In this document: piece after piece, positions 10,799-21,607 of the stretch
Layout: each line of letters begins with the position of its first letter
Position numbering within the stretch: the stretch's first letter is position 1
Source of the DNA: Lotus japonicus
Taxonomy: Eukaryota; Streptophyta; Magnoliopsida; Fabales; Fabaceae
Assembly: GCF_012489685.1 (NCBI RefSeq)
Contig: NC_080046.1
Coordinates: 23,081,038 to 23,145,037, forward strand
Reading direction: 5' to 3'
Length of the DNA stretch: 64,000 nucleotides
Made by a program: the position numbers and the translations under genes
The notes under the pieces: generated by a model
What the model was told of the DNA's origin: nothing
Seen by the model: the letters and a program-made list of their open reading frames with translations, nothing else
The model's database searches: none

Positions 10799-11925
10799 GG
10801 ACACATACCATGCTTCGAGGAAATGTTGAATGGTGTGGAACACAGATTTTGTGTGAGACACTTGTATGCAAACTTCAAGAAGAAGTTTGGTGGAGGGGCT
10901 GTCATTCGGGACCTTATGATGGGAGCTTCAAAAGCAACAAATCATCAGGAATGACATGCAAAGATGCAACAACTAAAAAAAATTAATGAGCTTGCATTCA
11001 ATTGGTTAGCTGCAATCCCAACCAGATCCTGGTGTAAACATGCAATGAGCTTATACCCCAGATGTGATGTCATCATCAACTACCTGTCTGAATCCTTCAA
11101 CAACACAATTTTGGTGGCTAGAGATAAGCCCATACTCACAATGTTTGAGTGGATAAGGACTTACTTCATGAACATATTTGCTGTCTTGAATGAGAAGATG
11201 TCAAAATGGAATGGAAATGTTTGTCCTAAGCCTAGAAAGAGGCTGGATGGAGAGATGCTATATGCTGGAAATTGGATCCCTAGGTGGAATGGTGAGGGAG
11301 TATTTGAAGTTCAACACTACATAAACAAGGTGATAGGTTTGTTGTGGACTTGAACAGGTGTGAATGTAGTTGTAGGTTCTGGCAACTAGTTGGGATACCC
11401 TGTAGACATGCATTGGCTGGAATCAATTATATGGGAGAGAATGCAGAGACATATGTCCATATGTACTACAAGCGAGAGGCTTATGCACAGTGCTATGGTA
11501 ACACAATTACACCAATTAATGGTGGGAATCAGTGGGAGCCTTGTGCTGAGACAGTTGAAATGCTACCACCAACTTACAAGAGAGGGCCATGGAGACCAAA
11601 AAAGCTGAGGAGGAGAGATCCAATAGTGGAGGGGAACACAACAAGAGCCAGCAGGGCAAGAACAAAAATGAAGTGCTCAAGGTGTCAGCAATATGGCCAC
11701 AATACCAGAATATGCAAGAACCCACCAGTTCCAAACAACCCACAACCGGAAAAAAAACAAGGGGGAGGGAAAAGCCAGACTCATAAAACTTGTCATTATT
11801 TGTAGTATGAAACCTGATGTGGATGTCATAATTTCTACATATTTGTGGTTGTTACAGAAGTCAGCAACAGGAGATGGAGTAAATGAAGGTGGATCTTCTT
11901 ATGGAGCACCACAAGCTGCACCTGC

Positions 11926-12477
11926 TGTTGGGGAGAGTCACAGCGAGGACCCATGGGGCAAGGTCGAGGGGAAACACTAAAGAGATCTTGGACACCACAT
12001 CTTAACCCAAAACCTTAAGGCATTAGGTTTATGGGTCAATCTCCTTATAAACTCTCCCTCTTACCTTGACTTCTCCAATGTGGGACTTGACTCTAACACT
12101 TGATTCCAACAATCTCCCCCTCAAGTGTGAGTCCCTCAACCACACCACCCATGGTCCTCCCGTCTGCGGAAGCTATCCACCTTGCACCGCCGCTCGCTGC
12201 CAATGGAACCCGCCGCCTAGCCATACTGCTAGGAAGACTTTCGACACAAGGAGCCGTCATGGTCCCACGAACCATCGACTCTGATACCACTTGTTGGGGA
12301 GAGTCACGGCGAGGACCCATGGGGAAAGGTCGAGGGGAAACACTAAAGAGATCTTGGACACCACATCTTAACCCAAAACCTTAAGGCATTAGGTTTATGG
12401 GTCAATCTCCTTATAAGCTCTCCCTCTTACCTTGACTTCTCCAATGTGGGACTTGACTCTAACACTTGATTCCAACA
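11926..12477 (-). mobile_element. TRIM retroelement inside MULE
   Basis: Two nearly identical 186-bp LTRs (11926-12111 and 12292-12477) start TGTTGGGGAGAGTCAC and end TTGATTCCAACA, around a 180-bp internal region. Beside the right LTR the + strand reads TCTGATACCA, which is TGGTATCAGA on the minus strand, a primer site for initiator tRNA-Met. Beside the left LTR is a CCCCC-rich tract that reads as a polypurine tract (GAGGGGGAG) on the minus strand. The element is therefore in minus orientation. Target duplication is CCTGC at 11921-11925 against CCTAC at 12478-12482, one mismatch. It has no coding capacity and must be mobilised in trans. It separates the transposase zinc-knuckle region from its tail. 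Confidence 0.94.
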
Positions 12478-12945
12478 CCTACACCACAAGCTGGAAATCA
12501 GAGAAGCAGAGGACCAGAGATAACTAGTGGCACATCATCTGGATCTGCAACAGCACAACCTGCAACATCACAACCTGCAGCTGTAGCATCACAACCTGCA
12601 CCATCTCAAGCTGGATCTGGAATAACTCAACCTGAATCATTGCCAACTCAAGCTGGACAGGGTGGGACAAGCTCTCAGGTTAATGCTAAGCTAAGGCATT
12701 TGTCTAATTTTGACATGTAGTTCAATGGAATGGAAATTGTTGTAATTGATTTGTCTTTTATGTTTCAGGCTCCAAGGAACACTATCTAGGCTCCAAGGAA
12801 CACTACCAAGGCTCCAAGGAACAACTTTCAGGCTCCCAAAAAGAATAAGGGAAATAGTGTTGCATCTTAAGAAGCTCCTGGACCAGTGGTGGGGACTGAA
12901 GATGTTGTGGCTGCAACACAAGAGAGTGTGGTGAAAAAGAATTGA

Positions 12946-13800
12946 TGACTAGTTAATGTTAAGTTCAGTTTTTGGTACCAGACAAGTGTTTGATGTAATG
13001 TAAGGGCAATTTAAAAGTATGTGGGGACATGGTGCACTAGTTGCACATGAGAATATTTTGGTACAAGTGAAACACTGACACTTTAACTTTATGTTGTTGA
13101 TGTTGATCAATTTGACATTCGGTAACTATTTTATAATCAAATGCACATGGTTTATGATGTTTCAGCAATACAGGTCATATGGTTATGAATGTTTACAAGT
13201 CATGAAATGCACATGGTATATAATCAAATGCACATGGTTTGGTATATGGTTATAATCAAATGCACATGTTGGTATATAATCAAATGCATTGGGTAACTAC
13301 TGACCAGTTAATCCCCATATATATGAGCTGGATAGTTAGGCCAGCTTCCCATGTCAATCAATCTAAATTGATATAATGAGTTCATCATGCTCTATTTGTC
13401 AGTATCATTCATTCAAACAATTAGCTACTTGTGTGAGTGTTCCACCCAAAAACAAGCATACTGGACAATGCAAAAAAAAAAGGACTAAGCTAAAATAAGG
13501 GAATCCCAAGGCTCCAACAAGGCCAGCTTGGGAGCCTCAATGATCAACAACAGCTTAATTTTCACTACCAGCAGCAGCACAAGCAGGACAAATAAGCTAT
13601 TGTAGCCAGTATAACAAACACAACAGCATATAAATAAGAGCAGAAGTCAACTTGAAATTCCATAAGTAAAATACCATTTCATTTGATCAATACTCATTAC
13701 AAACACCAATTAGCTTCATATCAAACTAGAACTATACAAACCCCAAAACTTAACTAACCACCACACAATTCTACCTATAGTTATAGCTACCATCACAATC
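12946..13800. other. MULE internal non-coding spacer with short repeats
   Basis: No gene is visible between the transposase tail and the antisense GRF gene. At about 13138-13295 there are four or five imperfect copies of a phrase built on AATCAAATGCACATGG with TGGTATAT spacers. The region is otherwise A/T-rich. Confidence 0.65.
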
Positions 13801-13802
13801 CA

Positions 13803-14300
13803 TTACATCAAGGTGGACATCACAAGAATTGTGGACAGCACAATAATCAATATACATGACAACCCTAATCCCAAAATCAGATATTTGATCAATGCCTTAT
13901 CTTCCATCTGCTTCTGCTGAACTTCAAGCCGTTTCTTCTGCAACTTCACCACTTTCTTTTGGGCTTCCATGAGTTCATGTTGGTAGAGAGAATGGGGATT
14001 GGCTTCATATTCTGCAGATTGGTTTAATTCAACAGCCTCATCCGGCCACTTGAAATAATCATAACCTGAAGGAACCCGAATAAAAAATGTCTCACAATCA
14101 ACAAGCTAAATCGCAAGATAAGGGAGAAAATGAAAAGGAAACTCAGAACTTATATCCTAGTAAGGGCACCTCCAGAACTTTCGCCCTGGGTTGATGTCTG
14201 TATATGAGGTATATAACACCACGTTTTGGCCGCATTTGCACCTTTCCCTTGATCTTGCCCTGGACCTTGTCGAAGACGACGACGTTCCTTCGTGCTTCAT
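13803..14300 (-). CDS. GRF-type zinc-finger protein of the MULE, antisense
   Basis: Exon 1 runs from an ATG at 14300 and encodes a Ser/Arg-rich start, then CKCGQNVVLYTSYTDINPGR followed by KFWRCPY. This matches the zf-GRF pattern CxC...NPGR.F..CP. Exon 2 starts at 14065 after a TTCCTTCAG acceptor and runs to a stop at 13803. It encodes YDYFKWPDE, a Lys/Gln-rich coiled coil (about 30 residues) and a hydrophobic terminal segment consistent with a tail anchor. The order zf-GRF, coiled coil, tail anchor occurs in many plant transposon-associated proteins; its function there is not established. In the exon 1 frame a TAG follows CPY at 14157 before any clear GT donor, so the junction may be mutated. 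It faces the transposase and starts about 200 bp from the right inverted repeat. Confidence 0.7.
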
Positions 14301-14500
14301 TATGGTTCGTGTCTTCCTTGTCTTCCTTGAGTCGTGTCTTCCTCTTCGTCGCCCTTCGATCTGAGCACGCCACAACCTTCGCCTCCTCTCTTCCTTGTCT
14401 GCCTCGATGCCTTTCTTAGATTATCTGAATACCCTAAATTGATGATTTGAGGATTGATTTGGGGGTAAATATTAAGGTGATAAAAAATAAATAAAAATGT

Positions 14501-14730
14501 ATTTTCTGTTAATAAAAATTAAAAAAAATTGAAAAATCGGCTAAACTGACATAATTACCGGCACATCAGCACTGACCTACACGCTGGAATCACACATGAG
14601 CAGTCAACATGGTCAAAGGGTAAAAAACAAACGGTTTACTAAGTACAGGGATGGAAACCAACGCAATTTTAGAATAGGGACGGAAACCAAAAATTCGCTA
14701 TAGTTCAGGGACGGAAAGAATATTTAACCC
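14501..14730 (-). repeat. Right terminal inverted repeat of MULE
   Basis: Partner of 8055-8286 in inverted orientation. The 9-bp duplication TATTTACAA follows at 14731-14739. Confidence 0.95.
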
Positions 14731-14739
14731 TATTTACAA

Positions 14740-17700
14740 ACGTATGAAAATGAGGGATATTTGAATAATAATTCACATGTTAAGAATAAATAAGTGTCAA
14801 TTATAATATGAGAATCTAGGTAAATTTGACACTTATCAACTCCCCTCAACTTAGCACTTTGTTTTCCTCAAGAAAAAGATCAAGACTATAATCAAACAAG
14901 CATGACTTAAACATTTTCAAAGCTCTAATTGAAAGATCTTACACGAATTGAATCAATGATCCAAAACAGAAACATGATGCCCACAAGAGAATGTATAACA
15001 TTGATTACTTTTGATCAAGGAACGCTCTATCAAGCCAGGATATAACATGTAAATCATACAAGGTCAGTGTTTCACTCATGTACATCAGTGAATCACAGAA
15101 GTCAAAGTTGTTACATGTCTCCACAAGGATCACTAAGGTGTTTCTAGGGTTGTAATGAGGTTAGCCTTCAAAGAATTTTATTTTTTTGGATAATCAAAGA
15201 AATTTAACAAGCTAAGAGAGCAATCACAGCTTACTTACATGATATTCATTCCCCCAAACTTGCTTTTAACCAACTCTCATTCACCATTCTCTTTCAACTT
15301 GTCCCCTTTTTGTCACCAATATCTTCTTTATCTTTTTTTTTTCTTCTTTTTTATATTGATTTTGAACTATATACACATGTTACCATATTTACAATGATAT
15401 TGAATCCAAATCACACAAGAAATGTAGCACAAAAGCATTCCTCTCAACGTGCATACAACTCATACTAATGAATGCTCTTTTAGCCTATCAAGCTTAGGAG
15501 AAGTCATTGTTTTTCTCATTAGGCTTTGGGTTATAATAAAGAACAAAACAAAAAATCTTCAACTTTCAGGCTCAAAGAGGGTAACAAATGGATTTTAAGT
15601 GAAATAGGTTGGTTATTTGGCTAAGTAGCTATATATACATAAGAAAACATGCCTTGATCCTTTCCCAGAAATTCTATGTAACCAATGATCGTAAGAGACT
15701 CAAACAAAATCAATCATGTGAAACAACGATTTTCTCTCAACTCACAATGTATAGTAACACTCCCTTACAGGCTAAAAAGTTTAAGATTTTCCTGATTTTC
15801 AAGTAATTTTCATGTTATACTTCAAGAATTTCAAGTGACTCATGCAATCATATCAAGTAATGGTATCAATGAGTGAAAAACACAATTTCTACCACGGAAT
15901 CACTAAAATCAATTCACTTTTAAGCATATATCAAGCAATTTTTATAATAGTCATACTAGTATTCAAAACAGGTAGAGAATCATGGAAACCATGACACAAA
16001 TGATATATACATCATTATAATATTAAAAGGAAATTGGAAACAAAGTTAAAAGAGACTCCCTCATGATGTAAAAGCTTTTAATCCAAGGTCTCCATTCAAA
16101 TGCTTAATTTCTCACCCCCTCCATGAAAATTGGACTGTCCTCAAGCCAAACTATATGAGTTTCATGTAAATTTGCCTAATAGTCACTAGAGAAACATGTT
16201 ACTAAAACCCCTACTCCATATGAAAATATAGTTCAAGAGATTTACAAAGAGTGGTCATTTGCTTAGTTTTGATAAGATACGAGGAAGTTATGATCGTTAT
16301 AAGAAAGAAGGACATTATTGTTAAAATAGTGCTAAGCGCCTTACAATGGTGTTCAGCACTATATGGACAAGATTGCACATACGCATAATTATGCAGCAAA
16401 AATATGACATTTTCATGATTTTCCAAAACCTCATACCCCAAAAATCATTTTAATCATGACTCCAAATCATTTAAATGCATGTCTAACATCATTTAAAACC
16501 TGTTTAAATCTTTGAATTCAAAATATTATCACCAAAATCACAAGATCCAATTTGAGTAAAAATAATATACAATTTGACACTTTCTCAAAACTCATTACCT
16601 CAAATTGCAATCCATTCATTTTTCTTACCTCCTAACTTATTGAAAACTCTTATGACATCATGAGAAACTTGTGGAAGATAAAAGCACTCATTCAAGCATT
16701 CAATCCACAATATCAAAATCCAAGATCATAACTACTAAAAACCTAAAAAAAAACTACAACCTAGAGTACTAAAGCATATGATACCTATGTTTTAACACTC
16801 AAACTTTCACACACACAACACAAACATAAAAGTACACTATAATAACATAAGTACACACCAGAACAAGAATGTATTCATGCAATTTGGAAGACTTATGCAT
16901 AATTATGCAGATTTTTTGCACAAAAGACTTGTTTTCCTTCATAAATTCACAACCTCAATACCCAAAACCTTCAATGCTCAACATACCAACATTCCATCAT
17001 GCAATATGCACGATATATATTAAATTGGACCTGTTCAAAATTTAAAACACATATTACAAGCAAATATACCACAAAATCCAATTTCCACTCAAGAATACAT
17101 GCATTTCCACAAGTCCATAAACTAGATTTTGAAATCTTCATTTCTAATGCTTCCAAATATCATGAAAACATTTCAAATACTAATTAAGACATGTGAAGAA
17201 CAAAGTTACTCAATTTTAAGCACAACTCCACAAAATCACTTCCCTAGTTCAAAAGACACACGAAAACATATAAATATAACAAAAGCAATAAAAACACTGG
17301 GTTGCCTCCCAGGATGCGCTTGTTTAATGTCATAAGTTTGACGCAAACACTTTTATAGTGACCACAAACAAGAGTTATAATATAACCTCTTTCAGTGTCT
17401 TAGGCCTCTGGACTTGGATTTCACTCAATTTTCTATTAAAAAACCTTCCAAGCCATCGAATTTCATTATTTTTCTTTCTTTTCACAATCCAACTAAATTC
17501 ACCTACATTCAACTCACATGCAAGTTCAAAAAAAAAAAAACTCACATGCCGAGATATTTACATGCTGATGAATGATTGAAAATTTACAAGTCTTTGAAGA
17601 ATTTGATGTAATATGTTCATCAACCCTATCATCCAACACAAAGTCTATATGCTCAACATTAAGAATTTCATCATTGCATTGGTGATGTGATATGCTATCA

Positions 17701-18218
17701 AAATCTTCAGTTCTTACCTCATCCTCTTCATGTTTTACCTGCTGAGGGCTTCAAAGAATCGATAAGTGGTGAATTGTTGGATCTCTTTCTTCTTTTTTTA
17801 ATTTTTCTTCTTCTTCCTCACTTTCTTCCACTTCATTTTGTGCTTCAACCATATCTCTTCCATGTTCAGCTACCATATTAGCTAGCTTCCAAATTTGATC
17901 CTCCAAGTTCTTGATATATGCCTCGGTATTCCTTTGGTTAATCATGGACAGTTGCATGAATTGCACCAATGAATCCTTCAGCTTGAAAATCTTATCCTAT
18001 TCAGGGGGATAGTATGTATGAGATGATTGATACATTTTGAGAAGGTAAGCTTCTTGTTATTTTTCCTCTTGGACTAGCTAGCTAACTCAAGAGATTAGTA
18101 ACAATAAGGAAAGTTAAACTGAAAACAAAAACTATACACTCTATTCACAATCATTCAATAATGAAAACTATTGCGAAGCAATTAGTAGTGGCACACCTCC
18201 CTAGCAACAACGTCAATT
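14740..18218 (-). mobile_element. Gypsy (Athila/Tat-like) retroelement remnant, internal part
   Basis: The best coding trace is at 17969-17751 (minus), with NLEDQIWKLANMVAEHGRD followed by a Glu-rich tract. It resembles the QIGQLA-type C-terminal segment of plant Athila/Tat gag proteins. At 17300-17335 the + strand reads GGGTTGCCTCCCAGGATGCG, a phrase I associate with the antisense of these elements. A degenerate primer site precedes the LTR at about 18196-18218 (minus). No protease, reverse transcriptase or integrase is visible, so the pol region is deleted or this was a non-autonomous derivative. The left part is A/T-rich without genes. Confidence 0.55.
17751..17969 (-). pseudogene. Gag C-terminal fragment, gypsy type
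   Basis: A minus-strand open frame of about 72 codons carrying a predicted helix with NTEAYIKNLEDQIWKLANMV, then a Glu/Lys-rich acidic tract. In complete plant Athila/Tat elements this helix lies between the gag core and the protease. Here nothing continues on either side. The gag core is missing and 18000-18200 is untranslated-looking sequence. Confidence 0.55.
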
Positions 18219-20110
18219 TGTTGAAAGATGTTTTACCACTCTACTTTCTAATCTCTCAAGACTCAGTTGTAGTATAGTAAAGAGTTTTGTCGTATTCACA
18301 AGGAGGTGCAATAATTATGTCGTTCAATAGTTAACACACTTAAATGATGGCTTATAAATAGATTTGTTGTTTGGTTACGAACATAAAAACATAAATAAAT
18401 TAAAGAAGATAAAAGAGTTGGATTCACCAAGGTAGATAGTTTTGCTGGGATTAGAGTTTCGTTGTTTGACCTCTATATATCCTATTGATTCACATACAAA
18501 TATTGTTCTATGAAATTGATTCCTCCCACAATTTCTTATCTTACTACCCAGTCCCCATGGCGTAGCAGATTATCAACTCAGCTATAATAACCCTCATTCC
18601 CTTGATCGATTAACAATAGTGAGTAGCATTAAGCATAGATGTTTGAATAGACTAATGATATAACCATATTCCTAGACCTTAGATGATTTTACCTAATTCA
18701 GATTTAAATAGTTAGTTCCCACCATCCTATTAAATCTAAACTCATGTTCTATGTGATCAATCCAAAACAAGCATGAAGCATAAGGTAAAAATCATTGAAT
18801 CATGGAAAAAAAACATATGATTAACTCTTGTTCGGACTCAAGAACGTGTGAGTTCCCGACACAAGTTTGAATCAATCAAAATACCTGAGGGGATCAACCT
18901 AAGATATAACATAAAGCATAAGAGAAAACCATTGATTCTTTAACATAGAAACATAAATTTTGTATGAAAGGAAATGAAATAGATTACCACTGTGTTTGGA
19001 TCGGGTGAAAATGACTGGAAATAAGTGGAAAACACTATTCACTCGTGTTTGGATGTACAAGAAAAGTTGATCAAAATGGAAAAGTACAGGAAAAGTACGT
19101 ATAGACCCCACAAGTAAGTTTTCCTTGCAAAGATGCGAAGAAAACTTGGGGCCAACCCACGTAAATTTTTTGTTTGATGGCCAAGGATATTGCATCGCCA
19201 TTCGCCACCCTTCATTTCTTCAACTGTTTCTTCGTTTATGTTATTATAGGCCTTTTCAAAGAGTTGATATATGGTGAAAATAAAATATATTAAAGACATT
19301 AATTAATAATATATCATTATTATAATGTAAATAATCATATATATTAAAAAATAATAAGATATGAATTATTTTTAAAGATTTACAGGCAAAGGATAATATA
19401 GTAATTACGCATCACATTTACTTTTATCACTATCACTTTTCCTTTCATTTTCCATTCTATTTCTCTCAATCCAAACAACTTCAAAATCATCTCATTTTTC
19501 TCTTATATTCTTTCCTCTTATATTTCTTCCTCTTATATTCCTTCCTTTCATTTTCACTCTTACATCCAAACAGAGCATACATGAGGATCAAAACAACTAG
19601 TTCTAATCCCAACAAATGAGAAATTAGCTATCCATTTCTAAGGATAGCTTTACAATCATAAAAGAGAAGAAAAAAAAAATAAAAAACCGAATCTATCACA
19701 GTCCCCGACGATGAGTTCAGCTCCAAAGCTTTCTCTCTAGCCTCTAGCACTTCCTTGATGATCTCCTTTGAGTTCTCCTTTCCCCAAGTGATGGGTTTGT
19801 GTTTTAATCTCTCGTTTTGTGAACTCCTCAAAACCTGGTGAGAAAATGACTTTTTATATGAAAATGAGAGTACATGGTGCTTAGCACCACTTTCTGGGTG
19901 CTCAACACTTCATCTGGGTGCTTAGCGTCTTCATCTGAGTGCTCAACAGTTTGCTCGGATGCTTAGAACCTTAGTTTGGGTGCTCAACACTCTGGATGGT
20001 GCTCAACACTTTGGTTTGGGTGCTCAACATCCACTTTCCTTCAAGCAAAAACTCACTTTCCTTCAAGGAAAGGTTCTCCCATGAAGTGCCTACGTTCATA
20101 ACTACACTAG
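18219..20110 (-). mobile_element. Probable gypsy LTR, minus orientation, with nested insert
   Basis: It begins TGTTGAAAGATG at 18219 just beyond the degenerate primer site, so on the minus strand an LTR would end there. It contains the GGTGCTCAACAC-type repeats at about 19870-20080 shared with 1190-1560. The far end is uncertain and no second LTR was found to the left. A separate insert lies at about 18985-19585. Confidence 0.45.
18985..19585. mobile_element. Candidate TIR element nested in LTR
   Basis: The segment starts CTGTGTTTGGAT and ends ATCCAAACAGAGC, giving imperfect inverted termini of about 12 bp. The content is A/T-rich with pyrimidine-rich repeats such as TCTTATATTCTTTCCTC near its right side. 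No clear target duplication was found. There is no real gene inside, and the superfamily is unresolved. Confidence 0.45.
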
Positions 20111-21449
20111 GCAGTAATATTTCTTGGTGTGAATAATGCTTACAATGAGGTTCCTATATATATCAAGAGTAAAAAAACTCCTCTAAGACTAAGCAATGTG
20201 GGACTATAAATAGACTACATAAACATAATAGAGGAGGTGCGATGCGGTGGAGAGAGGACCAGTGAAAGGATGAAGAAAAAGAAAGAATTGTGAGGTGGGG
20301 TGGAGAGAGGACTAGAGAAAGGATGAATAATGAAGGAGAGAGGACCAGAGTAGGGCGCGCCACTGCCGGCGGCGGCGATTTGAGGGAGGAGAGCAGAAAT
20401 TAGGGTTTGTGCGAAGGAGAGAAAGAAAGAGCGCGAGAGGTTTCTAAAAGATGAAATGATATATGTTTGGCTAGTTTTGTGAAAAAAATATTTCTTCAAT
20501 TTGACCGGTTCAACCAGTAACGGTCCAGACCGTTGGGCCTTGTGTGACCGGCTGGGTCGGTCAACTTTTTCCCATTTGAGTTTTTGTTTTTTCTTTTAAA
20601 CTAACAGTTTATTTTGTCTTTTTTGTCCTATCATGATGACCTTTACTTATTTATATATTTTTTTAAATATTAATTAAGTTGTATTGAATTAATAATTAAA
20701 TTTATAAATAAAATCCTAACACTAGAGCGAAATGTGTACATAGGCCTTATGTGTACTTTAAATTCTATGTGGTAGTACGAGTTTATCAAAAGTGAATTAA
20801 GGTTTCAAAATAAAAAAAGTTTCAATGTAGAGAAACCGATTGTCCAAAAAGCGATTGGGCTCAAAACACATTTTACAACATACTTACATTTTATTCACTC
20901 TAAATAAATGAGTGAAAGTTCGAACATGTAACTTATGAAATACGAGATACTTTCATGCTCTACTTAACAACTCGCAGTTAAAACCTCTAATCGGCGGCAG
21001 AGATGAATCAGTGTTTGATTCTTAGTCATATACAGTAGTGATATATAGTATACATATAGTATACATATAGAAAATACTTTTCTCTTAGTGGATTATTCTT
21101 CTGCCTTTGGTTGGGAGTACCTTGGTACAGTAGTGGTATTAGATTAATCCAATCATATGATTAAATTAATTAGCCAACTAAAAAAAGAATAATTTACTAG
21201 AATTAAATAATATACGAAGTTCGAAACGAAATTTCATGTAACGAGAAAATGATATTTTAGGAAGGAAAGAAAACGCGACCAGGAACAAACACCGTCTGAA
21301 CGGAGTCTGCGAAATTTCCCAATCTTTTCAAGGAGCTGCTTGCCCTAATCACCCGCTCCCACTCCTCCTCCGGTGGTTTGCTACCGTCGCCGGCCTGAAA
21401 ACCAACCACCGCCGCCACTCTCTTGCCGGCGGCACCACCTGTGCTCCCT
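20111..21449. other. Intergenic region upstream of the U-box gene
   Basis: No gene can be supported. A C/G-rich patch around 20490-20570 (GGTTCAACCAGTAACGGTCC and neighbours) resembles the ends of the hAT element at 40794-41751 and may be a fragment of that family. The A/T-rich remainder should contain the promoter of the U-box gene, but I cannot place a TATA box with confidence. Confidence 0.45.
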
Positions 21450-21607
21450 GACACTCTCACTCGCCAGCAAGAAGACTAACATAGCAGAACAAGACCAAGA
21501 AGAAACCCTTTCCTGCATTCATTCACTGCTCGTCGTTTCAATCACTCAGCGAATCGAACAGAGTGCTGGAGGTAGCAGCAGCATCAGCATCAGCTTTCTC
21601 TCCACTG
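21450..21607 (+). other. Probable 5'UTR exon of U-box gene
   Basis: A C/A-rich stretch with no long ORF ends at a good donor, CTCCACTG|GTAAACC at 21607/21608. The first coding exon (26123) is preceded by a clean acceptor, GATACAG at 26111-26117, with only 5 bases of leader before ATG, so an upstream non-coding exon is required. The start at 21450 is a guess. The pairing implies a 4.5-kb leader intron. Confidence 0.4.

Larger units (their letters stand above)
8774..12945 (+). pseudogene. MURA-type MULE transposase, multiply disrupted
   Basis: Segments in order: an N-terminal PB1-like module (8774-8977, start MTFTARFHHSGG); a Lys/Gly-rich repeat region (9190-9455); an acidic region; a zinc-binding N-terminal block (from about 10030); and the MULE DDE core (10147-11340) with first Asp in GVDGCHLK and second Asp in FISDQQ. 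A SWIM finger (CECSC then IPCRHAL, near 11355-11425) and a CCHC knuckle (CSRCQQYGHNTRIC) follow. A Gln/Pro/Ala-rich tail (12478-12945) is split by an intron at 12679-12768. Lesions: frameshift near 8975; stops at 9187, 9333 and 10028; frameshift near 10130; a TGA at about 10951 right after the Glu that would follow the second Asp; frameshift near 11327; further stops in the tail. A TRIM at 11926-12477 also interrupts it. It once catalysed cut-and-paste transposition of this element and is no longer functional. Confidence 0.93.
8055..14730 (+). mobile_element. Complete Mutator-like element (MULE), 6.7 kb
   Basis: The element is bounded by long terminal inverted repeats at 8055-8286 and 14501-14730, both starting GGGTTAAATATTCTTT and staying alignable for about 230 bp. 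A perfect 9-bp target duplication (TATTTACAA) flanks it. Inside are a + strand MURA-type transposase (decayed) and a convergent minus-strand GRF-zinc-finger gene near the right repeat. A TRIM retroelement is inserted within the transposase. Ends and target duplication are intact, so it could in principle be mobilised by a functional transposase elsewhere, but its own transposase is broken. Confidence 0.96.
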
